Shown: piece after piece, positions 36,101 through 48,100 of the stretch
How positions within the stretch are numbered: the first letter of the stretch is position 1
How the letters are laid out: every line of letters begins with the position of its first letter
Origin: Hymenolepis diminuta
Lineage: Eukaryota > Platyhelminthes > Cestoda > Cyclophyllidea > Hymenolepididae
Assembly (NCBI GenBank): GCA_900708905.1
Contig: CAADRB010000002.1
Location: 5,213,225-5,277,224 of the forward strand
DNA length: 64,000 nt
Direction: 5' to 3'
The notes under the pieces: model-generated
What the model was told of the DNA's origin: nothing
The model's database searches: none
The model's input: the letters and a program-made list of their open reading frames with translations, nothing else
Translations under genes and position numbers: made by a program

Positions 36101-39100
36101 GGCCAAACTATTACTTGGGACACTTCAAAAGACCTAGGAGAAGATTAAAATTGGAACCAGCATCCGAAATCATGGATGGACAACTTTCTGAGGGAGGGGT
36201 TCTATAAAAATGAATAATTTTTATCTAGGAAAGATAAACTGACAACTTTATTGTTAATTATTACAAATATTATATATTTGTTAAAGTGTGCTAAATTGCA
36301 TAATTTTGTGTCACATGTGGAAGTTTGCTTAATCTCCTATTATTCTTGAATTCTGGCTTTTGCTGTCCATTTATGGGAGGCAGATTAGGTTATAACACAG
36401 TTTAAAATGGCCTACATTCTCATCTAATTCCCAGCCCGCACTTAACCAATAGAATATCTTTGCTTGAAAAAAAAAGGAGAACTTGAAAAATATTTCTATT
36501 CACTAAAGGCTAAATAGATAAGTGAACTTCTCTTTAAGTATTATATTATTATTATTAGTATTATATTAATATCTAACAATTCTACATAATTCGAGAACCT
36601 AAATGACCTGCGAAATATTTTGACACTTTCCAAAAAATTGTCCCAGAAATGGGTTTTAAAAATCTACAGAGATTGATAGTGAAAAGTTTGATGAAATATA
36701 TCCTATTATGTCACTTACCTTGTCAACTTCTTCCGGATACCATTTAGGTGGAGAGAGTCGAACATCGTTATGAGAAGCACAGTCTGCACAGGCCTGTGGA
36801 AAGAGTTCGAGGAGAACATTAGCTCCTGGGCGCAAGGTGACAATGAGACGCTGATTATGTGAATTTCTGTCAGTCATCTGCCCAATTGGAACTTTAATCT
36901 CCTGAATAGGTGTTGTCTGATGAGAAAGGATGACAACAAATGTTATCGCGCCTTTCATCGAAGTCCATTGCTTGCTGCATTTCTGAAAGGCAATTAAGAA
37001 CATATCTGATAAAATGTAAACTATAGTATCTTATTGCATATAGAGTGATTTTTCAATGTAAATATAATACAATAACATGAGAAGCAACAATTCATTAAAT
37101 AAAGACCTTGCAAACTAAACAGAGTCCAAGGTGAATTGGACCTTTTTATATTAAAGTAAAGAAGTAAAGTTTTTAATTTATTCCATGGAAATCTGAAAAT
37201 CCTGAAAAGTGTTGAAATTATGTTGAAGAGAAGACCGCACTACATCTCTGCAATTCAAGAGTTAATCTTATTTTATTTACACTACCGCTGGCATAGCAGT
37301 CAACGTACTTTCCTGCTAAGGTAACAGTCATAGATTTGATACCCATTTATCTACGTAGGGCTGATAATACTCGGTAATGTAGGTTATCTTTGACAATTTT
37401 TGCGTTGAACTTGAAGCTTTTCTATACATATCCAGTGACCGTCATGACAAAACACTCCTTATGAAACAGAGGACACACCAAATACTGTCCTTTACTCAAT
37501 ATAAGTATCAGAAAATGGTTCCCTTAAAATACGAGATCCAAGAGTTATGTTTGAAGAAAATTCATCGAAATATTGACCGGAAATGGAATTTTCATGTCTC
37601 TTGCAGCAAACGAAATAAAATAAATAAATAAAAATATTTATTAAATTTGGATATAGTAGGTGGTTGATCGATATACGAACTCCTCTTTTTCTCATTCAAT
37701 TTTATGGGTATTTTATTTTGATTTAAGCGAGTCATGCCTATCTAGCTTGTCTAAGGTTCAGCATTGTTGCTTTTTTAGCTACAATTGCTCAATAGGGCGC
37801 TAATTAATTCGCCTATGTTCCCAAATTTTGTCAGCTATAGTTTAGGATAAATTAAATGTTTTTTCTCTTCGCTTTTTTAATTTCTATGATGTTTCAAATA
37901 GACAAATTCTTTTACCAAGTAATTTTAGAAATGACCCTAGCAAACTGCTCACTTCAGCTTGTAAATTTTATTCTTCTTCTTTTGGAATCTCAACTGATTT
38001 GGAGAATTACTTTATTATCCACTCCAAGGCAAACAAAATTATAATTTTCCATCGTAGAGAATTATCTGAAGCGTCAAAAGCAACTTAGTAAACAGATTTT
38101 GAATTCAGATTGTCCACTTTTTACTTAATGATGCATATTCCATAATTTGTCCCTTTGGCTCCTGAGCGAATTCATATTCAAGTTATCCGAAGCTTATTGA
38201 CCAGTTGATCAATCTGGGCATTAGTCATAACATATTAAGTCAAGAAATAAGCAAAGTGATCCAAGCTAACACATCAGAGTTCAATAATAATTGAATTTTT
38301 AATCGTTGCTGTCTCTATAAGTTATTTATTCATTTGTGAATAAATTACGCAAACGTAAATTAATACTCTTTTCAACCAACTCAACACTGTCAATTATGAA
38401 ACAGTAAAATAGGATTCAGTATAGTTGCGTATTTTTTTATTTTGCCCCACCTGCTGTTAAAGCATTTATGGGACAAAGGGCAGTTAACAAATCTTATCCT
38501 GAAAAGATAAGAATCCAGCGACAGTTGATGCAGAATTTTACAGGCTTTTCAAATTCAGGTACTCTATGAATTTACTCTTATATTTTAATTATACATATGT
38601 TGGCGTAACAGTCAGATAAGTGTTCAATTAGATTAATTCGGTACAACATCGCTTACCAAGCACATGAAGCGTGTCTTCGCCTCATCCTTAAAGCACACAA
38701 CTTGAACATGACATAAGTTCGTCTTCTGTCCATCCACATGCGGTTGCAACTGCTGGTCTCCTCTTATCAACGGTGGTAACGTAGGCGTTGCTGTTGGCAG
38801 GGGTGTCGGCACAGAAGAAAGTATGTTCTGCGGAAGCATCGTCGGCAGCCTCAGCCCCGGTAACTGTGGTGTCGCTGCCGCTGCAGCAGTGGGAGGACCT
38901 GTCAAAGCTAGAATATCAGTCAGGAGGTTTCCAGTGAGTGTCGGCGTTGCTGAAGCTGTGAGAAGAGGTAGAGGTGAGGGAAACAAGTAGCGATTGGATT
39001 GTGAGAGCAAGAAGAGTGGGAGTCCCATAGTGGGCGGTTGTAGGGCCAACGGATTGAAGAGAGGATTAGGCATTGTTGAGGCTGGTAATACAGCCGGTGG

Positions 39101-42100
39101 TGGATGATGTGAAAGCGGCGCTTTAGCAGTTGTTATCCGTGTTGTTAGGATCAAGGATCGCATTGTGGTAAAGTGCTGTTGTACCTGATTAAATTGAAGA
39201 AAACAGACACAAATAATGGACTATACAGAGTTAAGGCCACTATAGCCGATAGATTGTCTCCTGTTACTCGTAAATAGAGGCAAAAGCAGTTTGGATAGAG
39301 GAACAATTTGAAAAGAAGTTGGATTTCTAAACCACCATGCGTCCAAGGTAAACACAGCTTTTAGTCAGCGTTTATGGCATTGAGACCTCTAGCTCGCTTT
39401 ATATTAAATTGAATCAAATCTGAAGCGTTATGTAGAAAATAAATACTTAATATTTTTCTACCTCCACTCAAGAGTTTGATCTATCTATTAAGGAAATCCA
39501 TTAAATTATCATTCATTGTGGTCATTTTCAGTAAAAAAACTTTTGTTTACATTTTTACGAAATCGTTAATTTGAGAAAAATGGTATTTTTATAATCATGA
39601 AATCAATTTTCTAAATATGTGAATTTTATGAAGTCTATTTCTATTGGAATAATTTCGTTTAAAAATAACTGATATAATCTAGCGACGATGTACCGTAGTC
39701 ATTATATTAATACTTCAAGCACCTGAACCGTGCATGTACGAATTAGGGTGAATACTAATGAGAAATTTTCCCTTTGGAAGGTGAGACCGTAAGTTGCATT
39801 AATCTGAAAACCCGTTGTGAACCTCTCTCTGATACAACGTTCCCATTCGGCAAACTCCCATATTTGGTTAATGTCAGCCATCATTCCCTTTGAATAACAA
39901 ATTATCTCGCCTTTCACTTTATCCGTTTCTATTTATTTAGGAATTCATATAACCAGTCCCAATTGCATTTCTAAAATTTATATAAAAAGTGTGCTATATT
40001 GAGTCATGATATACTTAATTTGAGGGCTGAAAATGATTTAAGGAGGTAGCATTTAGATGTCTGAATAACAAACCTATGCGCAACTTAATATTGTTAAATT
40101 AATTTAAAAAGGTCATATATTGCATTTATTGTGGAAAGGAAAGCGGACTGAGAGATTAGGAGATCCTGGAGTGGAAATCCAAGTTGCGATTAACGCTACT
40201 TATCCATAAGACATTCGTGGCTAGGGTATTCGAAAGTATTCCCTTCAAGTTCCAGCTAAAGCTCAGCAGTTTCAGGTATTAGTTCTCAAGAACGAAGCTT
40301 TGTATTTAATTGAAATTTCATAATTCGATGTTATCGATTTTGAAAGATTGGGAGATGATGTCTGCAATAATCTGAAGTAGGCCCAAGGCGGAATGAAGTA
40401 TTTTGAATTTTCTTAGATAAGAACTTAACAAACAATAGTAGTATAGAAATTACACAAAATTGAATAGAATACCAATGAATCAAACGACTGCAAGAATTTA
40501 TTGAATTACAGGATAACACACAGAAACAAATGAATGATACCGTCCAAATGAATGAATTAAACGAGGATTGATGCAGATATTCATGCACCCCCATACTTCA
40601 ATTGCCAAGGTGTAACAGTTATTATTATGAGGAATGAAATAAAATAATGTGCTTAATAGAAGCACGTTCATTGGGATGACCCACGGTGAAGTGGAGGACT
40701 AGACGCGTAGGTAAATGACATATGGAATAAGGTCATGTGAGAAAAGAGATTGAACTGGATGAGATACTAAGACACAGACAAGGTTTTTGACTCACTGCAG
40801 TGCCATTCCACCTGTGGATTTACAAAGCTATTGGTTGTCTTAAGCTGCAATATGCAACAAATATATTTTTCAATAGCGATGAAACTAGCTGGATGATACA
40901 ACTTATAAGCTTAATTTAACGGCAGAACTTCAGCGTAAAATGAAATTTGCACTTACCTGTGGCCAAGTATCCAAACTGTTGGTAACATCATTGTTGTGAT
41001 TGTTTTGAAAGACAGTCTCAAGAGGCATGGAATTTGCAAGAATGTGTTTGAGCAAGTGGAAAGTAGCAAGGTGACTACCAGAGGTGCTGTTGGTGTTATT
41101 AATTTGATCGGGAGGAGTGAGAAGGGTGAGTTGAGCCTCAGGCCACCGGTCCACTGTGTGGTTTGTGCACGATGCCCGTGCGTTTAGCAACCGACCCGCC
41201 AGATCCAGGCTTAATTGGATGAAACGCGGGTTCCAATGTGTGTCCCGCATGCTATAGAAAATAATTTAAAACTAAATTAATGTTTACTTGAATATTGTTG
41301 GAAATGTCACGTCATTTCATCCAATTAGATTAATTTGATGCATGAACTGACCAACTGTAAATTAAAATTGGGCAAACATTGACACATCGGATATCAAATT
41401 ATCCCCCTAGTAGTTCACTTTCGGAAATTGGAATAAAATTTACTCGAGTATTTTTTTAAATACCCCTTTGCTAATCAAAAATAGTATAGTCCCGATAAGT
41501 CAGCTTCTTATTCCGACAATCAAAGACGGGTACATTGGAGACTGTGCTTTCAGGATATTGGTGAAAGTTGGACATTTTTCGCCAATACTTAGGAAATTTT
41601 ATTCTGAATAGCGAATGATAGCTTCTCACTCTTCGAACGAAATTTAGGCCAAAGCAAAAAATATAAATTTATTTATTCAATTAAAAATGTTTATTTTCAA
41701 CCCGCACGCCTGTGATTAATAATAGCTAAAGGTAATGCGACATTTCAACTACTGTCTACTCTATTTCGGAAAAAAGCTTTGAATTGAAGCACATTAGCAT
41801 TAAAATATTTTTCATGCTATATTTCAGGAAGTGGTCTTCGAATTTTGAACTAGAAGTATTTAATATTTAAAGGTGAATGAATGTTCTTGCAGACTAAGAT
41901 TTCTAATTTCAATTTGAGTGTGTTTGGTGAATGAAATTGCGAATTATTACGAATGTATTGAACTATTATGTTCTTATTAGAAATCCATACCATATTCTAT
42001 CTAATTTCTATTCTGCAAAAGACATGGAGATTGTAGCTAAGAGGTACTTCAAACATTATTTGAGAAAGACTCTTCAATAGACTCAACTTTTCTAGGTTTG

Positions 42101-45100
42101 AGATGGCTGAAATATGATTGTGATACCACACTGACAATTAAAATCCGTTTTAATAAAATGAAGCCCCTTATCTTTATAGCATTTTGACAGCAAAATATAC
42201 ATTAGTGGTATATTTTGAATAAGAACTATGATTATGCTCTAAACATTGAGTTTAATCAACCACTTATTATAGTTCTAAAACTTGGGCAAATGAGGCCCTT
42301 TTTCGTTCCCATTCAGACGCATTCACATATTGTAGTTCACTGAGATTATATTAATTTTACATAAACCGATTTCCGACCCATAACATGCTTTAGTCCCATT
42401 TTGGTCTACTTAATGATATCAAATTTCATAAATCCGATCCAAAAGAACTTAAGAGGCTCAAATCGGAAATCGAGATTAATAGCGAATTTGATCCATCCTT
42501 ACTATTTAAAATTGCATAATAACCATTTTGATCAACGAAAGAGATCTTATTCTCGTCATTGGTCACCTGAAATTAATTTTAAAAGGATACTGAACAGCGG
42601 CAGAAAAATTAGCAACTTGTACCATCAACACATTATTAACAAATACTTGGTAAGGAAGAAAAGATCTCAACCCTCTAACATTCATAAAATTGAAATTCAC
42701 CCCAAAAATATTCCATCATTCAAACATCTGTGCTGCAAAGCGATAAGTAGAAAGTTTCCGATACCTTCACCTTGTAAACAAAAACTCCTAAAATCTAGCT
42801 AAAATTATTTTAAAAAATATAACTTGATCGTAACTAAATCCCCATTTTATATTTTTTGCCACTTCTATGTTTATATTTTGCACAATCAAACGTAAATTCT
42901 AATTCCAGAGTTCACAGGCAAATTCAATGCAAAATTAGCCAATTGAAATCCGCTCGCATGTTCAACTGGGTGAAACCCGTTCAACCCGTCGCATTTGGAG
43001 TAATTTAAACTTATATTACGCGTCATGATTTCAAATTGATTCTATGTTCATATTCTGCCTTGTTTAAATCAGCTAAATAAACTGCTAGTAAAAAAAAGAT
43101 ACCCGGTTGCGCGGTTTTAATTTAGAACAATGATTAATAAAATTTAATTCTCTAATTGATATTTTTTCAGGACAGAAAAAAATCGAATGACAGCATTATT
43201 TACGTACGCAAACTAATACAAAAATCGATGTGAATGTACTTTGCAAAGAAATTCATCTTAGGCATGGCGTAGTGAATTCCTAGATTCTGACGTTTGAACT
43301 TTGGGACGTTACGTCACCATGAAATGAGATATGCATATTAGGTAAAATGCAAACAAACTAAAGAATACAGAAAACAGATGCTTTAAACTCTTTTGATACT
43401 CGAACTTTTATTCACTTTTTTTCACCCCACCCATTTTCCTTTAAATTCTATTTGGGATACTGTTTCTCTTACGTATATGATCCCCAAGTCTAAAAAGACG
43501 TACTTCCTTTCATTGGGAACAGCTAATAATTGTATAAAAAACGACTGCGGAGAGGGAGGGAGTATGGAGAGAAGCATAAAATGAAGTGGGATACCAAAAT
43601 TCAAACTAAATGTAAATTCTGGAAGCACTGGACCGCCCGTATTTTCATAAGGAACAAAATTCACTTCTTTTTTGTCCAAATGTTTAAAAATTCAATTTTC
43701 ATGATTTAACGCCAGGGTATCTGAATGAGTTCACGTCTACGGTACTCAAAGCTCGTTAACCAGTTGACTTCATTGAACAGTTTATCTTGCAACTTTGATT
43801 ATTTGTCTACCAATAGCCATGAGCTGGAAGATGAGTCAAGAAAAGAAGTCTTAATAAAAAAGCCAGCTATGATAAAGATACTCTTATTTTTTAGTTAAAA
43901 AATAGATTTTATTGATCAGTTTCGTTAGTTTATGCCTCTTCTTCTTCTACTTCTATTTATTGGTTTGAACATTTCATGAACTCTGACATTTAAAAAAACT
44001 GAGAATGAATAAGGAGTGTGGGAAATAGATAATGAAATATTAGTTTTGGGAATAAATACGATTACTATAGGGAATTTCGTGAAGTAAATGTACGGAAAGA
44101 ATAGCAAAATATAAAAATTTAAGCATTAAAAGATCCTGGGAGATTAAATAAGTAAATTGTTAATTCTTTATTCTTTGTTTTTTTTAAATGTATCATAGCA
44201 TCATAATTAACATATAATAACTACAAAATTGGAAACTTTAAGGCTGTTTATATCTACCTAAAATCAATGTATTTCTAAATTGTTGAAAAGATAATCACTT
44301 CATTAAAAATTAAGTATTAGGTCTGAAGTCATATATTAAGTGCAATTTTTATGACTATATGCATTCTTTAATGTCATTTCAGTCATTGAAGGTTTTGCCA
44401 CGGAGTCTGACAAGGTTGCACAAGCTCATTCAAGTTAATAACAAACACGCAATAAAATTAAAATCGGTCTGTTAAGACGATACTAAGTTGTGAGATTACT
44501 AACTGATCAGTTAACTTAAAAATACCTATAAAGATACCAGTAAATATTGACTACTACAGAACAGATTTTTTAAACATATAACATAATTAATAATATCAGA
44601 ACCCAGTATAATGCTACAATCGATTGCCCTTAAAAATTCTCCCCTTGATCTCAGCCTGAGTTCAAATAATAACTGATGTGCCTCCTTGAGCTCAGAAGAA
44701 CTCTTCGTCTATCATGGTCGAAAACTTTTCATACTACTTTCATCTCTCACTGGTAAATATAATACAGCAAATATATTACATCTCCTTGTTTAACTAGTAT
44801 TAATTCGTATTTGAATCTTTTAATCATGTGAATTTTATAGTGGTATTGATATTAATTCCCAGAGGCGAAATTTGTTCCGGCTTTGGTGCTTTGGTTGTTT
44901 GACTCTGTAAGTTAACTGAACATTTCGATTTTCAAGACAGAGGAAGCCAACTTTTACATCAATGAACACGACTTTATTCATCAAACATCCATTAGAAAAT
45001 CGTACTGAAAAATCTCAGTTCGAATAAAAAATTTACTCAAGATTCTAATTAACGTATAAGATATTATTAACCACAGCAATGCATAAGCATTTTACAACTG

Positions 45101-48100
45101 TTCATTGTGGGAAAGCAACAGAGATCGGGTAAGTTCAGAAAGGGATAACGGGAAGGGATCAAAAAGAAGGCTCCAAAATTTTCAGATTCACGTAATTGGC
45201 GATTCATTACTTAAAGTTTCGAATTTCCTACTTTGTCTCCTGGATTATTGATCAATTTCTTATCTACAATCTCCACTGCTCATTGACCGGTTGTTTAAAT
45301 ACTACGGTCGGTCTTACCACTTCAATTCATCTCTTCTTTCAAAGACCGAAAAAGTAATAATGATCGTATATAATCTTATACAATTTACATTATTCTAATC
45401 TGTACGATAGCAGAAATTATAGTGCAAATTTCAGTAAATGATTTCATTAGAGTTAAAAGTGAGTAGTAGGTTACATCAATCATAATATGTGATCAGAAAA
45501 AGAATGTTAAATGAATACTAATACCATATCGGGGTGAGGACACAATAGGTCATTTCGATTCGCAAAGCAAATCTCCACTAACGCTAACTCACTTCCACCC
45601 ATGTATTTAAGCGTCATTACGCTAAATACAGTTCTTTGAAAATCTATTTAACACTGTGTAGAATAGTGTAATGGATTATGGCTATGCCCACAGTAATAGA
45701 ATGCTAACCATAAAACTTCGGATAGCTAAAGCCTCATCTCAGATCCATATGGCAACTGGCCTCAATGTAGCGAAAGTTATAATTCGGAAAGGAAATAAGA
45801 TGGGCAATAATATTCTGTATGCAAGGAAAACAGTGTCTTTTGGTGATCTGTCTACCGCAATTTGAACGGATGAACAGATAAAGGGTATTCAGGATACTTA
45901 AGACAAAGTGCAAAATTTCAACTGAGAAAATGGTTACCAATTCGAGAAACACTTGTAAATATGAAGTGGAACTCAAAGGATATTTTCGTGCCTTCCCAAT
46001 TCATCTGATTTATCTTTTCCCTCTTTCAACCATCTAAGACTTGGACTAATAGATCTCAGTGGAAATACCATGAAATGGAGAACGGGGAACAGCTACATAG
46101 ATACAACTAGTAGCAGGATTTTTTAGAAATTAAGTAACTTTTTGATTGAGGCTCCGCGACTAAAATGATTGTCTGCGAAGTAAGAGGCCACGGGTTTGAT
46201 GGCCATTAGTACGCACTCAGTGAGCGGAATGACCAACAGCACTGGTTAGCCTAATTAAAATTCAAGTCTCTCCTTAGGCGGGCTCCATGAAGGCACTCAT
46301 CTACCAAAGATGAGTTTAAAAAACTCTTTCCTGAATTAGCTCGTGATGAATCAGTTAATGCCACGGATTTAACCCCAATTAAAATTATTATGGGTTATTA
46401 TCGTTAATGTTAGCTAATTATTATTTCTTTTAAAGAAAATAAGTACAAATACTCCCGTTACATACATCAAAACGCAATTCACAGAGTCCGAAGCCGAAGT
46501 GTATTTGCGCAGGTTAAATGATCTCTCTATCTCTCTTTCATTCTCTTGTTCTCGTTATGGGTTCTTCCGGCATCCAGAACAGACCACCGCCATTGCTTTC
46601 TCAGCTCACCAACTCCTTATACCCCGGCACTAGCCGCTAACCCACCCTACGAAGGAACGAAGAGTGGGATGGATGAATGAGTGAGTGACTATGTGTATTT
46701 GCATGCGTGTGTGTCTGCACATGTTCCAGATTTCATCCTAAAAGAATAAGGTGAACACTGCACTTGTGTCCTTCAGCTGGCATGCAACAACATCAACCAC
46801 CAAGAAAGGCATTATCTACTTTTTCCGTCTCTCAGCAATTCGGAGGTAATGAAAATATCACTCCAGAATGAGTGAAATGGAATGAAAACTGTCCAAAAAG
46901 GAAATCACAAAGAATACGCAATGTAAAAACGGACTATTTTTTACTTAAATGATCAAATTTTATAAAAGAACTTTTCCAACTTTATTATAAGTGGAATTTA
47001 AATCGATCAAATTAATGAAAAGATTGTTTAAGCTGATGGTGTACAGATGTGTCCCGTTTAGGAAAGACAAATCGGAATATAATAATGATAATTGAAAATA
47101 TCTGATTTGGATGGTCCATTTATAGATGACTCATAGAAACAACGTAAAACCGGGAACTTTTTTAAGGGCATAAACAAAATAGTATCAAAAGGCGTATTTA
47201 GCTGGTCTTCAAGCATTTAGTGCTTATTTTATTCGAAAAGCATTTAAATATCTGAATCTTCTTAGAATTAATAATAACTATACATTGTAATCAAAAAGTG
47301 CAACAAGTTCAACTAGAGGGAATTCTGATGATGATGTAAGCTAGTACCGTTTTGTCATCTTGGCCATTAGAAGAATTGCCCCTTGTTTAAATGAAGCGAA
47401 TTAAGAAACATGAAAGGCGCAATGTTTAATTCTTTTAAGTACCACTTTCGGAATAATTAAAGTTCAAGGATTAGCTGCCGAAAACCCAGTAGAATTTTAT
47501 TAAATTCGTAAGAAATTTTATCCATTTAACAAATCCAGTTTTACATTCGTACATTTTGTCACGTACACTCTGGATTTGCATAAATCATCTTATGTTAAAA
47601 TGGGGGATTAAATTACGAAATTCGTTTAGTGATTGAGTGGCTAATCCCTGAATCTCACTCGAGATGTTTTTAAATCCCATTATAAAATTACAATTCCTTG
47701 ACTTAATTGGCACTAAAGGGCTATTTTGATCATAAATAATTTAAAATATTAGGTAGCTTATATTGGATCTCAAACGGGTTTAAATGCGTTTTAATTGGAG
47801 TTTAGATCCCATTTCAATTTAACAGAATCAGAAAAAAAATTTTCTGCCACCTATGATATATTTTTTTAAGATTTTGCTATTAGAAAGATATCAAAAGAGG
47901 GGGAGATCATCAAAAACTTTAACTTTTAATACTGTCATTGTCAAAAATAAATTATAAAGCCTCTTATGTATCATAAAGAACTAGATAGTATAGCCCTAGA
48001 AACAACGATTTTCTAACATTTCCGATTACTGAAGCCCAAACCTCATGATGATTTTTCAGATTCAAGTGACTCGGATGTTGAATGCTCGTCTAGAAGAAAA

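Larger units (their letters stand above)
33125..36718 (-). other. 3CxxC gene intron 5 (3.59 kb)
   Basis: AT-rich intron holding a TA-rich simple repeat (34766-34789), the foldback element at 35834-36089 and an ATT-rich run near 36540. Small ORFs at 33281-33499 and 34949-35195 have no recognised domain. Confidence 0.75.

Noticed and set aside
37492..37695. Minus-strand ORF with an acceptor-like CTGCAAG and protein-like text (RHENSISGQYFDEFSSN)
   Set aside because: The only nearby donor leaves a phase that does not fit the next 3CxxC exon, so it was not added to the gene model.
40996..41187. Plus-strand ORF opposite 3CxxC exon 2
   Set aside because: Antisense shadow. The minus frame has matching splice sites and phase.
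42401..42802. 133-codon plus-strand ORF inside intron 1 of the 3CxxC gene
   Set aside because: The composition is dominated by Lys, Asn, Ile and Ser as expected from AT-rich DNA. No domain, signal or repeat support.
43422..43679. Minus-strand ORF with NTGGPVLPEF in the 3CxxC gene's first intron
   Set aside because: No flanking splice sites compatible with the phase 2 to phase 1 join of exons 1 and 2.
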